Assembly (NCBI GenBank): GCA_964390445.1
Contig: CAYMJJ010000004.1
Coordinates: 4,110-68,109 of the forward strand
From: Anderseniella sp964390445
GTDB lineage: Bacteria; Pseudomonadota; Alphaproteobacteria; Rhizobiales; Aestuariivirgaceae
Direction: 5' to 3'
DNA length: 64,000 nucleotides
Shown piece after piece: positions 54,863 to 63,543 of this stretch. The notes beneath the pieces were generated by a model. It had not been told where the DNA came from. It saw only the letters and a list, made by a program, of their open reading frames with translations, and did no database searches. Every line of letters starts with the position of its first letter. Position 1 is the stretch's first letter. Position numbers and translations under genes: made by a program.

Positions 54863-55547
54863 AATCGTACTCGACACTGAAACGACGGGCCTGGATCCGT
54901 TTACCGGTGACCGGATTGTCGAGATCGGCGCGGTGGAAATGATCAACCAGGTGCCGACCGGCAACCACTACCACCAGTACATCAATCCTGAACGGGACAT
55001 GCCTCAGGAAGCCTTCAATGTGCATGGGTTGTCGGCAGAGTTTCTGTCCGGCCATCCGGTTTTTGCTGACATCGCTGACGCCTTTCTCGAGTTTGTCGGC
55101 GACGCGGTCTTGATCATTCATAATGCCCAGTTCGACATGAAGTTCATCAATGCGGAGCTTGCCCTGCTCAATCGGCCGGCCTTGCCGATGGAGCGGGTCA
55201 TCGACAGCCTGGTGATTGCCCGCAAGCGCCATCCAATGGGCCCCAACAGCCTGGATGCCCTGTGCCGGCGCTATGGGATCGACAACTCGCGCCGTGAAAA
55301 GCACGGCGCGTTGCTCGATTCGGAATTGCTGGCAGACGTCTACATTGAGTTGATGGGTGGCCGGCAGGCAGCGCTCGGCCTGACCGAGGTGCGTGAGGTT
55401 ACGACGGTCAGGTCAACGACAGTTGTTGTGAGCACCCGTGAACGCACAGCGCAACTGACCGCTCGGTTGACCCAGATTGAGCGCGAAAGCCATGCTGAAA
55501 TGGTCAAGCGGCTGGGCGACAAGGCACTTTGGCTGAACGTCAGTTGA
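54852..55547 (+). CDS. dnaQ: DNA polymerase III subunit epsilon (3'-5' proofreading exonuclease)
   Basis: A 231-residue DEDDh exonuclease. Exo I is VLDTETTGLDP near the start, Exo II lies in IIHNAQFDMKFIN, and Exo III has the His-Asp pair in HGALLDSELLADVY. The length matches replicative epsilon, not an exonuclease fused to other domains. It begins at GTG 54852 inside coaE. It converges on secB with a 46-bp gap. Confidence 0.94.
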   Translation: MIREIVLDTETTGLDPFTGDRIVEIGAVEMINQVPTGNHYHQYINPERDMPQEAFNVHGLSAEFLSGHPVFADIADAFLEFVGDAVLIIHNAQFDMKFINAELALLNRPALPMERVIDSLVIARKRHPMGPNSLDALCRRYGIDNSRREKHGALLDSELLADVYIELMGGRQAALGLTEVREVTTVRSTTVVVSTRERTAQLTARLTQIERESHAEMVKRLGDKALWLNVS

Positions 55548-55593
55548 TTGACTGGACGACCAGACCATAAGCCGTCCGGCAGACAGTTGCTGA

Positions 55594-56109
55594 TCAGGCG
55601 CTTTGTTGCTCGGCAACGGCACGCTGCTGGTACATGGCGGCAAAGTCGATCGGATCAAGCATCAGAGGTGGAAAGCCGCCATTGCGCGAAACGTCTGCAA
55701 TGATCTGACGCGCGAACGGGAACAACATCCGCGGGCACTCTACCAGCACGATCGGGTGAAGTGCTTCCTGGGGAATATTCTCCAGACGAAAGATTCCTGC
55801 ATACAACAGTTCGGTAACGAATACGGTCGATGACTTGCCGCTGGCCTTGGCGTTCAGGTGCAGCTCGACTTCGAAATCGGTCTCCGACATCGGCTTGGCA
55901 TTCACATTGACCGAAATGTTGATTTCAGGCTGGCCATCCTGACCGGTCAGGGACTGCGGTGCGTTCGGGTTTTCGAATGACAGGTCCTTGATATACTGGC
56001 CAAGGATTTTCATCGACGGCGCTGCGCCAGGGGCACCGGCGCCATTTCCAGTCTTTCCGTTCGATTCGGTAGACGGCGCAGGGGCTGCCTTCTTCGCTGC
56101 TTTGGCCAT
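55594..56109 (-). CDS. secB: Protein-export chaperone SecB
   Basis: A 171-residue cytosolic tetrameric chaperone that keeps preproteins unfolded and hands them to SecA. Seen: ILGQYIKDLSFENPNAP, VELHLNAKA, the AGIFRLENIPQEALHPIVLVECPRMLFPFARQI segment and GGFPPLMLDPIDFAAMYQQR. The N-terminal 25 residues are low-complexity (Ala/Gly/Pro). fxsA lies upstream on the same strand, 88 bp away. Confidence 0.95.
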   Translation of the reverse strand: MAKAAKKAAPAPSTESNGKTGNGAGAPGAAPSMKILGQYIKDLSFENPNAPQSLTGQDGQPEINISVNVNAKPMSETDFEVELHLNAKASGKSSTVFVTELLYAGIFRLENIPQEALHPIVLVECPRMLFPFARQIIADVSRNGGFPPLMLDPIDFAAMYQQRAVAEQQSA

Positions 56110-56197
56110 GGCTTGACGTTCCTTTATGTGTGGCAGGTATTCGTTTGATCAGGTCGGGTGGCTAGCATGGCAGATGCCGCTGCGCAAGAAATCTTGC

Positions 56198-56707
56198 CTA
56201 GCGGCGGTTCTGGCCAGGCCGTGACGAATGGTCTGTTTCGCTGTCAATCTCCACGGCCTGTCCCTCGATGATGGTGCCGTTATGGCCGCCTGCGCGATCC
56301 GGCCGGCCTTGATGTGGCCCGGAATGAGTTTGGGTGGTCGCGACGATGATGTGCGGCTGGATGAACTTCCAGATATGGCCGGTGATCAGCGACCGTATTG
56401 GCGGGATCAGCAAGGCAAAGCCAAGCGCATCGGTCGCGAACCCCGGCGTGAGCAGCAATACACCTGCCACCAGCACGCAGGCACCCTGAATCAGGGCTTC
56501 AACCGGCGCTTCGCCGCGGCTGGCCGATGCACGCACCTTGTTGATGGCATCAAGGCCTTGGCTACGGACCAGCATGGTTCCGGCGAGCGCTGTCAGCAGC
56601 ACCAGGCCTATGGTCGCCGGGATGCCGATCAATGAGCCAACTTTCAAAAACAGTGCAATCTCGAGGATGGGCACCACAACGAAAGCCATGAACAGAAATA
56701 TTCGCAT
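56198..56707 (-). CDS. FxsA family membrane protein
   Basis: A 169-residue protein with an N-terminal hydrophobic FxsA domain (MRIFLFMAFVVVPILEIALF, then GLVLLTALAGTMLVRSQG, VLLLTPGFATDALGF) and a polar C-terminal tail. FxsA in E. coli affects phage exclusion through FxsA-F plasmid PifA interplay; its general role is unknown. ATG 56707 is preceded by GGGAG at good spacing; the open frame to 56845 is spurious. Its start faces tim44 across a 153-bp divergent gap. Confidence 0.92.
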   Translation of the reverse strand: MRIFLFMAFVVVPILEIALFLKVGSLIGIPATIGLVLLTALAGTMLVRSQGLDAINKVRASASRGEAPVEALIQGACVLVAGVLLLTPGFATDALGFALLIPPIRSLITGHIWKFIQPHIIVATTQTHSGPHQGRPDRAGGHNGTIIEGQAVEIDSETDHSSRPGQNRR

Positions 56708-56860
56708 CACATCTCCCAAAAAACGGCATGCGGCACCGTTGTCGTGGCCGTGCCATTGCCCCCCTGCACCATCAATGCCTATATATATTCCAGTACCCCC
56801 AATCGCAGCGGGGCAATCCAAGCGCGCGCTGCCCGAACCGAACAAGAGTTGTACCTTTCC

Positions 56861-57595
56861 ATGACCCAGGTCTTTGATCCGTTCAACCTGATTATCCTGG
56901 CGGTAGCTGTCATCATCTTCTTCCGGCTACGCAGTGTTCTTGGTTCTCGAACCGGCAATGAAAAGCCGTTTGATCCGCCGATCGATCGCGATACTGCCGA
57001 CACCTCGCGGCAGGCACCTGCAGGCAAGGACAATGTGGTGCCTTTGCCTGGCCGCAACAAGCCGGCGGGAATGCCAGCTGATTTGTCTAGTGACGATGAT
57101 GATGAGCGCAAGCCGATCTGGGACGGGTTTGCGCCCGAAGGTTCTGATGTCGCTAACGGGCTGGATCAGATGAACAGGCAGGATCCTTCGTTTACGCCGC
57201 GCGAATTTCTCAAGGGTGCGCGCATGGCCTACGAGATGATCGTCACGGCATTTGCCGACGGTGACAAGCAACAGCTCAAGCCGCTTCTGTCGCGCGAAGT
57301 CTTTGATGGGTTCTCGCAAGCCATCGATCAGCGCAGGGATGATGGCCACGTACTTGAATCGAAATTTGTCGGTATCAACAAGGCTGACATCATCAAGGTC
57401 GACTTAGGCGGAGGCAAGGCGCAGGTCAGCGTCAAGTTTGTTAGCGATCTAATAACCGCGACGCTCGACCAAGAAGGCAGGGTAATCGACGGTGATCCGA
57501 ACGAGATTCAGGAAATTACCGACGTGTGGACTTTCGAACGTCCGGTAAAGTCACGCGATCCGAACTGGAAACTCGTGGCCACCGAGGCCGACTGA
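56861..57595 (+). CDS. Tim44-like domain protein
   Basis: A 244-residue protein with one N-terminal membrane segment (about residues 7-22), a charged linker and a C-terminal Tim44/MRPL45 domain (FLKGARMAYEMIVTAFADGDKQQLKPLLSREVF, VKFVSDLITAT, DVWTFERPVKSRDPNWKLV). Alphaproteobacterial TimA is the proposed ancestor of mitochondrial Tim44, which works in protein import; the bacterial role is unproven. It starts the tim44-mltA-smr-xre operon, divergent from fxsA-secB. Confidence 0.92.
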   Translation: MTQVFDPFNLIILAVAVIIFFRLRSVLGSRTGNEKPFDPPIDRDTADTSRQAPAGKDNVVPLPGRNKPAGMPADLSSDDDDERKPIWDGFAPEGSDVANGLDQMNRQDPSFTPREFLKGARMAYEMIVTAFADGDKQQLKPLLSREVFDGFSQAIDQRRDDGHVLESKFVGINKADIIKVDLGGGKAQVSVKFVSDLITATLDQEGRVIDGDPNEIQEITDVWTFERPVKSRDPNWKLVATEAD

Positions 57596-57603
57596 AAAGG
57601 CCG

Positions 57604-58803
57604 ATGTTCTTGTACCGGATGCTCACTGCAAAGGCCGCCTGCATCGCATTTGCAGTTGGCCTTACCGGGTTGGTAACATCGGCAGGAGCAGGCACAGCAA
57701 TGAAGTTGACCCGGCTCAGTCCCGACCAGTTGCCTGGTTGGCAGCATGACAGCCTGGTTGACGCACTCAAGGTGCTGGACAGGGCCTGTGCCGAACTGGT
57801 TTCGTCTGGAACCGGATTTCGCCGGGCAGCGCAGCTATCAGGAAAGCCAGCCGACTGGCACGACGCTTGCCGTGCTGTACGTGATGCAGTGGCCAGGGGT
57901 CTTGATGAAGACACTGCCCGCCGGCTCGTCGCATCTAATTTTTCAGCGCTGAAGATTAGCGGTTCGTCAGGACAGTTCACTGGGTATTTCGAACCGGAAT
58001 TTGAAGGTGCCCTGGAGTGGTCCGAGGTCTATTCGGTGCCAGTGCTTGCACGTCCGGACGATCTTGTGAAGCTGCCCGCTCCGGACGCAGAACGGCTGGG
58101 CGTGGCATACGGCCGGGTGGTCAATGGCAAGGCCCGTCCTTATCATACCCGTCAAGAGATCGAGCAGGGTCAGCTGGCCGGGAAGGGGCTGGAAATTGCC
58201 TGGCTGAAGTCTTGGGCCGACCTTTTCTTCATGCAGGTACAAGGCTCTGGCAGGCTCCGGCTGCCAGATGGCAGATCCGTGCGACTGGCCTACAGTCTCA
58301 AGACAGGCTTGCCCTATACCTCCATTGGCAAGGTGTTGATCGACCGGGGCGAGATGACCCGCGAGGGCATGTCCATGCAGGCCCTTCGCGCATGGCTTGC
58401 GGCCAATCCGGGAAAGGCCCGCGAAGTGATGTGGCAGAACCAGTCGTACGTGTTCTTTCGCAGGCTTGAAGGAGCGGGCGACGGAGCAGGCCCGGTGGGC
58501 GCGCAAGGACTACCATTGACGCCGTTCAGGTCGCTGGCGGTTGACCGGTCCTTTTGGTCCCTCGGTGTTCCGGTATGGGTGTCGACACAGGTGCATTACA
58601 ACGGCGAGGTCTTGCCGTTTGACCGGATGATGGTGGCCCAGGATACCGGTTCTGCAATTCGTGGGCCCCAGCGCGGCGACATCTATTTCGGCTCAGGCGG
58701 TGACGCCGGGCGTGACGCAGGGTTGATGGACGAAAAGGGCATGCTCTATGCGCTGGTCCCGCATGGTCTTGCTGATCGGCTGGTGAGAAAATTCAGGCCA
58801 TGA
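57604..58803 (+). CDS. mltA: Membrane-bound lytic murein transglycosylase A
   Basis: A 399-residue peptidoglycan lytic enzyme. An N-terminal signal or anchor segment lies at about residues 8-30 with no lipobox Cys; the MltA domain follows (FTGYFEPEFEGA, YHTRQEIEQG, FFMQVQGSGRLRLPDG) and a C-terminal 3D domain has MVAQDTGSAIRGPQRGDIYFGSG carrying the catalytic-type Asp. ATG 57604 is 8 bp after the tim44 stop. Its stop overlaps the smr start (ATGA). Confidence 0.94.
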   Translation: MFLYRMLTAKAACIAFAVGLTGLVTSAGAGTAMKLTRLSPDQLPGWQHDSLVDALKVLDRACAELVSSGTGFRRAAQLSGKPADWHDACRAVRDAVARGLDEDTARRLVASNFSALKISGSSGQFTGYFEPEFEGALEWSEVYSVPVLARPDDLVKLPAPDAERLGVAYGRVVNGKARPYHTRQEIEQGQLAGKGLEIAWLKSWADLFFMQVQGSGRLRLPDGRSVRLAYSLKTGLPYTSIGKVLIDRGEMTREGMSMQALRAWLAANPGKAREVMWQNQSYVFFRRLEGAGDGAGPVGAQGLPLTPFRSLAVDRSFWSLGVPVWVSTQVHYNGEVLPFDRMMVAQDTGSAIRGPQRGDIYFGSGGDAGRDAGLMDEKGMLYALVPHGLADRLVRKFRP

Positions 58804-59432
58804 CCAAGCCCGTTCAGCCGAAACGTCGCAAGGACCCGCGAACGCTTCGAAGTGACGAAGCTGAAATCTGGAATCTCGTCAAGGACACGGTCCGGCCGTT
58901 GCGTCCGAACCGCTTGCCCATTGCCACCGAACAGGCCGAGGAGGCAATGACCAAGGCGGTTAAGACCGTTGCGGGCACCTCGTCAGCAAAGCCGGCCCGT
59001 CACGTCCCCGCAACAATGCCCACCTTGCCCAGACCCAAGCCACCTGTCGTGGCCGGCCTCAATCGACGCGATACCCAGAAGCTGGGGCGAGGAAATGTCG
59101 AGATAGATGCACGCATCGACCTGCACGGCATGAGCGTGGAGCGCGGCCGGATTGCGCTGCTGAACTTCATTGAGGGTGCCAGGGCACAGGACTTCCGGAA
59201 TGTGCTGGTGATTACCGGCAAGGGGGCCTCGCAATTTACCCGCCACACGTTGCATTCGAAGGATATCTATCACGCACCTGAACGGCAAGGTCGGCTGCGG
59301 GCAGCGTTTCCGGGCTGGATGAATGAGCGGATCTTTGCCGACCATGTCGTCGGCTTTCAACCAGCCCATCCCAGGCACGGCGGCGGCGGGGCGTTCTATG
59401 TCCGGCTGCGCCGCAAGGCTGGCAGACCATGA
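58800..59432 (+). CDS. Smr (small MutS-related) domain protein
   Basis: A 210-residue protein: a basic N-terminal region rich in Pro/Lys (about residues 1-90) and a C-terminal Smr domain with IDLHGMSVERGRIALLNFIE, VLVITGKG and HPRHGGGGAFYVRLRR. Smr domains are DNA/RNA nucleases or nicking enzymes; target unknown. It overlaps mltA and the HTH gene by 4 bp each. Confidence 0.93.
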   Translation: MTKPVQPKRRKDPRTLRSDEAEIWNLVKDTVRPLRPNRLPIATEQAEEAMTKAVKTVAGTSSAKPARHVPATMPTLPRPKPPVVAGLNRRDTQKLGRGNVEIDARIDLHGMSVERGRIALLNFIEGARAQDFRNVLVITGKGASQFTRHTLHSKDIYHAPERQGRLRAAFPGWMNERIFADHVVGFQPAHPRHGGGGAFYVRLRRKAGRP

Positions 59433-59809
59433 CACCGTTTGGGGCAAAGCTGCGCGACCTGCGCAGGCAGCGTGGCATTACAATGAAAAAGATGGCGGAA
59501 GCGATCGGAGTGACCCCCGCGTATCTGTCCGCGCTGGAGCACGGCCATCGCGGCTTGCCCAGCTGGTATCTGGTCCAGCGCATCATCGCCTATTTCAATA
59601 TCATCTGGGACGAAGCCGAAGAAATTGCCCGCCTTGCCCGGCTGTCACATCCTCGTATCGTAGTCGACACATCGGGCTTGTCACCGAAGGCCACTGAACT
59701 GGCCAACCGGCTCGCGTCGTGCATCCGAGACATGGAAGACGCCCAGATCGAACGTCACCTGGACCTGCTGGACCCCGGCGAGGTAAAGGCGGAAACACCT
59801 ACAAGATGA
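59429..59809 (+). CDS. XRE-family helix-turn-helix protein
   Basis: A 126-residue protein with an N-terminal Cro/CI HTH (FGAKLRDLRRQRGITMKKMAEAIGVTPAYLSALEHGHRG) and a C-terminal helical stretch. It looks like a single-domain transcription regulator; its targets are unknown. It overlaps the Smr gene by 4 bp and the hslU 3' end by 11 bp, so it is transcribed with mltA-smr, not alone. Confidence 0.9.
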   Translation: MTPFGAKLRDLRRQRGITMKKMAEAIGVTPAYLSALEHGHRGLPSWYLVQRIIAYFNIIWDEAEEIARLARLSHPRIVVDTSGLSPKATELANRLASCIRDMEDAQIERHLDLLDPGEVKAETPTR

Positions 59810-61106
59810 ACTTCGACAGGTCTGTGTTGCGCGCGAGGTCGCCAAGGTGGTCTTCGACAAACTTCGCGTCCAGCACCACGGTCTCTCCAGCCCGGTCGGT
59901 GGCCGTATAGCTGACCTCTTCAAGCACACGTTCCATAATGGTGTGAAGCCGGCGCGCACCGATGTTTTCCACTGAAGCGTTCACTTCGGCTGCAATGTCG
60001 GCCAATGCGTCGATGCCGTCCTCAGTCACGTCAAGCGTCAGGTTCTCGGTCCCGAGCAAGGCAACGTACTGCTTGACCAGGCTGGCCTCCGGCTCGATGA
60101 GGATGCGCTTGAAGTCGTCACGCGTGAGGGCGTTCAGCTCAACCCGGATGGGCAAACGCCCTTGCAGCTCAGGCAGCAGGTCTGACGGCTTGGCAACGTG
60201 AAACGCGCCTGAAGCGATAAACAGGACGTGGTCGGTCTTCACGGGACCGTATTTGGTGGATACCGTCGTGCCTTCGATCAGTGGCAGCAGATCACGCTGT
60301 ACGCCTTCGCGGCTGACATCTGCGCCCTGGCGCTCGGCGCGGGCTGTTACCTTGTCAATTTCGTCGAGGAATACGATGCCGTTGTTTTCAACGCTGTCGA
60401 TGGCCTCGGCAACGATCTGTTCCTGATCAATCAGCTTGTCGGACTCTTCCGGAACCAGCACCGTATGGCTTTCCATGACCGTCATGCGGCGGGTCTTGGT
60501 GCGTTGCCCAAAGGCCTTGCCGAACATGTCCGACAGGTTGACCATGCCGACCGACGATCCGGGCATGCCGGGAATGTCCATGGTCGGCATGCCCCCACCG
60601 GTATCCAACACCTCCAGCTCGATCTCCTTGTCGTCAAGCTCGCCCTTTCGCAGCTTCGTCCTGAACGCATCACGGGTGGTCGCGGATGCTCCGGCACCAA
60701 CCAGCGCATCAAGCACGCGATTCTCCGCATTGGCCTGGGCTTGCGCCTTTACCTTGTCGCGCCTCGCCTCGCGTGCCAGCGTCATGCCGATCTCGACCAG
60801 GTCGCGGATGATCTGCTCGACGTCTCGGCCAACGTAGCCCACCTCGGTGAACTTGGTGGCCTCGACCTTGATGAAAGGTGCATTGGCAAGCTTTGCCAGC
60901 CGCCGTGCGATCTCGGTTTTACCGACGCCTGTGGGTCCGATCATGAGGATGTTCTTGGGCATCACCTCGTCGCGCAATGCCGGGTCGAGCTGCTTGCGTC
61001 GCCAGCGGTTGCGCAGGGCAATTGCCACCATGCGCTTGGCATCGCGCTGTCCGACGATATGGCGATCCAGCTCGGAAACAATCTCGCGGGGGGAAAAATC
61101 GGTCAT
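59799..61106 (-). CDS. hslU: HslUV protease ATPase subunit HslU
   Basis: A 435-residue AAA+ unfoldase for HslV. Seen: FSPREIVSELDRHIVGQRDAKR, Walker A GPTGVGKTEIARR, the EVGYVGRDVEQIIRDL pore region, the I domain (about residues 105-230), Walker B region IVFLDEIDK and the C-terminal tail ending DLSKFIL that activates HslV. ATG 61106 is the true start; the open frame to 61346 lies antisense within hslV. hslV is directly upstream. Confidence 0.97.
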   Translation of the reverse strand: MTDFSPREIVSELDRHIVGQRDAKRMVAIALRNRWRRKQLDPALRDEVMPKNILMIGPTGVGKTEIARRLAKLANAPFIKVEATKFTEVGYVGRDVEQIIRDLVEIGMTLAREARRDKVKAQAQANAENRVLDALVGAGASATTRDAFRTKLRKGELDDKEIELEVLDTGGGMPTMDIPGMPGSSVGMVNLSDMFGKAFGQRTKTRRMTVMESHTVLVPEESDKLIDQEQIVAEAIDSVENNGIVFLDEIDKVTARAERQGADVSREGVQRDLLPLIEGTTVSTKYGPVKTDHVLFIASGAFHVAKPSDLLPELQGRLPIRVELNALTRDDFKRILIEPEASLVKQYVALLGTENLTLDVTEDGIDALADIAAEVNASVENIGARRLHTIMERVLEEVSYTATDRAGETVVLDAKFVEDHLGDLARNTDLSKFIL

Positions 61107-61146
61107 GGAGATCTCGTGACAGGATGGGACGAATGGGTGCGGAGCG

Positions 61147-61707
61147 CTATTCAGCGTCCAACCTTTCAAGCGTGATGTTGGCGTTCGTGTAAACGCAGAT
61201 GTCGGCAGCAATGAGCATGGCCTTGCGGGCGATCGCCTCCGCGTCAAGTTCGGTATGGTCGACCAGTGCCCGGGCGGCCGCCAGCGCATAGTTACCTCCT
61301 GACCCGATGGCAATGACGCCGTTCTCAGGTTCCAGAACGTCGCCATTGCCGGTCAGGACCAGGCTGGTGGTCTTGTCCGCCACAATCATCATGGCTTCCA
61401 GCCGCCGCAGGTAGCGGTCGGTGCGCCAGTCTTTTGCCAGCTCGACGCAGGCGCGGGTCAGTTGGCCGGGGTATTGCTCAAGCTTTGCTTCGAGCCGCTC
61501 GAACAGTGTCATTGCGTCTGCGGTCGCTCCGGCAAATCCGGCAATGACGTCGCCCTTGCCGAGCGGACGGACCTTGCGGGCATTGCCCTTGATCACCGTG
61601 TCGGACAGGCTGACCTGACCGTCTCCGGCCACCACCACCAAATTGCCCTTGCGCACGGTGACGATTGTTGTGCCGTGCCAGACGGGTGGATTGCGATCAT
61701 CAGGCAT
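61147..61707 (-). CDS. hslV: HslUV protease proteolytic subunit HslV
   Basis: A proteasome-like threonine peptidase of about 186 residues. The mature active-site Thr lies in HGTTIVTVRKG, exposed after processing; GDGQVSLSDTVIKGNARKVR and IAGFAGATADAMTLFERLE are conserved. GGGGAG stands ten bases before ATG 61707 but only one before ATG 61716, so I prefer 61707. It is co-transcribed with hslU (40-bp gap) and divergent from hisB; a heat-shock promoter is expected but none is clear by eye. Confidence 0.96.
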   Translation of the reverse strand: MPDDRNPPVWHGTTIVTVRKGNLVVVAGDGQVSLSDTVIKGNARKVRPLGKGDVIAGFAGATADAMTLFERLEAKLEQYPGQLTRACVELAKDWRTDRYLRRLEAMMIVADKTTSLVLTGNGDVLEPENGVIAIGSGGNYALAAARALVDHTELDAEAIARKAMLIAADICVYTNANITLERLDAE

Positions 61708-61872
61708 GCCGGTCATTCTCCCCGTCGCTGTTGTAATGGTCTATCAGGTAAGGTCGTTGCAAAGCGAATAAAAGACCCGGCCGGGTTAATCAACCGGCAC
61801 CTGAACCCTTGCGCCGGCGTGTTGTCCTGCTAAAAGGCACCCGCATGGGCGTGAGTGGATGGGATTCGAAAG

Positions 61873-62472
61873 ATGAGAACGGCAAGCGTCGCACGCAAGA
61901 CCAACGAAACCGATGTATCCGTTGAAGTAAACCTCGACGGTACCGGCAAGCGCGAGATCGCGACCGGCATCGGCTTTTTCGATCACATGCTGGACCAGCT
62001 TTCGCGCCATTCACTGATCGACATGACGATCAGGACGTCCGGTGATCTGCACATCGACATGCATCACACCACCGAAGACACCGGTATCGCGCTCGGTCAG
62101 GCCATTTCAAAGGCACTGGGAGACCGAAAGGGGATCAGGCGGTATGCGCAGTGCTACCTGCCAATGGATGAAGCGTTGACCCGGGTAGCCATCGATGTGT
62201 CGGGCCGGCCATATCTTGTCTGGCGGACCGAGTTCAACGCACCCAAGATCGGTGACATGGATACCGAGTTGTTCCGGGAATTCTTCCAGGCCTTTTCCAT
62301 GAATGCCGGCATGACCCTGCACGTCGAAACTCTGTATGGCTTCAACAACCACCACATCGCGGAAAGCTGTTTCAAGTCGGTGGCGCGGGCGTTGCGTGAG
62401 TGTATCGAAATTGATCCGCGCATGCCCGACGCCGTTCCCTCGACCAAGGGAACGCTTGGCGGCGGGGAGTAG
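61873..62472 (+). CDS. hisB: Imidazoleglycerol-phosphate dehydratase
   Basis: A monofunctional 200-residue HisB that dehydrates IGP in histidine synthesis. The two metal-binding repeats are seen: FFDHMLDQLSRHS with DLHIDMHHTTEDTGIALG, and ETLYGFNNHHIAESCFKSVARALRE. ATG 61873 gives the family N-terminus; the GTG at 61855 is a longer option. It opens a rightward his cluster. Confidence 0.96.
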   Translation: MRTASVARKTNETDVSVEVNLDGTGKREIATGIGFFDHMLDQLSRHSLIDMTIRTSGDLHIDMHHTTEDTGIALGQAISKALGDRKGIRRYAQCYLPMDEALTRVAIDVSGRPYLVWRTEFNAPKIGDMDTELFREFFQAFSMNAGMTLHVETLYGFNNHHIAESCFKSVARALRECIEIDPRMPDAVPSTKGTLGGGE

Positions 62473-62477
62473 AACCC

Positions 62478-62879
62478 GTGCGCATCTATACGGCTCACCG
62501 CAAGACCGAGTACCTGCGCGAGGAAGATGCCGACAGGGCTGTTCTATTCGTACGCGACGGTTTCAACTGGGCAGCGTTCCTTGTGCCGTTCTTCTGGTTG
62601 ATCTGGCATCGCCTCTGGCTGGCGCTGGCAATATACCTAGTGGCTGCAATTGGTTTGGGTGTGTTGGCAGGTTTTGCCGGCCTGCCTGCAACGCTGACCA
62701 CTACGCTGGGGCTGTTGATCAACGCCTGGTTCGGCCTGGAAGGCAATGACCTGCGTCGGCGGGGGCTTGACAGGCGGGGCTTTCAGGAAGTGGCCGACAT
62801 TGCCGCATCTGATCGAGAAGAGGCTGCCTGGCGGTTCTTTGCCGATCGCACCAAGGCCCAAGGTGCCGCCCCTGCATGA
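62478..62879 (+). CDS. DUF2628 membrane protein
   Basis: A 133-residue protein with two hydrophobic segments (about residues 31-45 and 47-85) of the DUF2628 family, commonly found between hisB and hisH in Hyphomicrobiales. Pattern: FVRDGFNWAAFLVPFFWLIWHRLW, GLLINAWFGLEGNDLRRRGLDRRGF. No function is known. GTG start at 62478; it overlaps hisH by 4 bp. Confidence 0.9.
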   Translation: MRIYTAHRKTEYLREEDADRAVLFVRDGFNWAAFLVPFFWLIWHRLWLALAIYLVAAIGLGVLAGFAGLPATLTTTLGLLINAWFGLEGNDLRRRGLDRRGFQEVADIAASDREEAAWRFFADRTKAQGAAPA

Positions 62880-63529
62880 TGCGGGTGGCAATTATCGATT
62901 ACGGCTCGGGCAATCTGCGTTCTGCCCAGAAATCGTTCGAGCGAGCCGCCCGAACCAGCGGCATCGAGGCATCGATAGACCTGGTGAAGACCCCGGAAGA
63001 CGTATTGGCAGCCGACCGTATAGTGCTTCCCGGCGTCGGTGCCTATCGTGATTGCCGTGATGGCATCAGGGCAATAGACGGACTGTGGCAGGCCATCGAG
63101 GAGATCTGCCATGTGCAGGCCCGGCCGTTCCTCGGCATATGTGTGGGCATGCAGTTGATGGCGACGCGTGGGCTTGAACACGGCGAAACCAGCGGCTTTG
63201 GCTGGATTGCCGGAGATGTCAGCCGAATAGATGTTGGCACGACTGGATTGAAGATTCCGCACATGGGATGGAACACCCTCGACAGCCAGCGCGACCATCC
63301 GTTGCTGCAAGACATCGCGACTGGCCCCGAAGGTAGCCATGCCTACTTTGTTCATTCGTATTATTTGAAGGCTGCCAACCCGGGTGACGTGGTGGCTACC
63401 ACCAGCTACGGTGAAACCATCACTGCTCTGGTGGCGCGGGACAATATTGCTGGCACCCAGTTTCACCCGGAAAAGAGCCAGGTGCTTGGGCTGAAGCTGA
63501 TTGCCAACTTTCTGACCTGGGCTCCGTGA
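62876..63529 (+). CDS. hisH: Imidazole glycerol phosphate synthase, glutaminase subunit HisH
   Basis: A 217-residue class I glutamine amidotransferase that supplies ammonia to HisF. N-terminal VAIIDYGSGNLRS, nucleophile Cys in FLGICVGMQ, catalytic His and Glu in GTQFHPEKSQ. It overlaps the DUF2628 gene at ATGA and is followed by hisA after 14 bp. Confidence 0.96.
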   Translation: MMRVAIIDYGSGNLRSAQKSFERAARTSGIEASIDLVKTPEDVLAADRIVLPGVGAYRDCRDGIRAIDGLWQAIEEICHVQARPFLGICVGMQLMATRGLEHGETSGFGWIAGDVSRIDVGTTGLKIPHMGWNTLDSQRDHPLLQDIATGPEGSHAYFVHSYYLKAANPGDVVATTSYGETITALVARDNIAGTQFHPEKSQVLGLKLIANFLTWAP

Positions 63530-63543
63530 AAGGTTGACGTGCG

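Noticed and set aside
60228..61175. Rightward open frame of 315 codons opposite hslU
   Set aside because: Antisense to hslU with biased composition; no support.
61717..61872. Heat-shock sigma-32 promoter before hslV
   Set aside because: A CTTTGCAA-like element is present but I could not find a matching -10 at proper spacing, so I do not call it.
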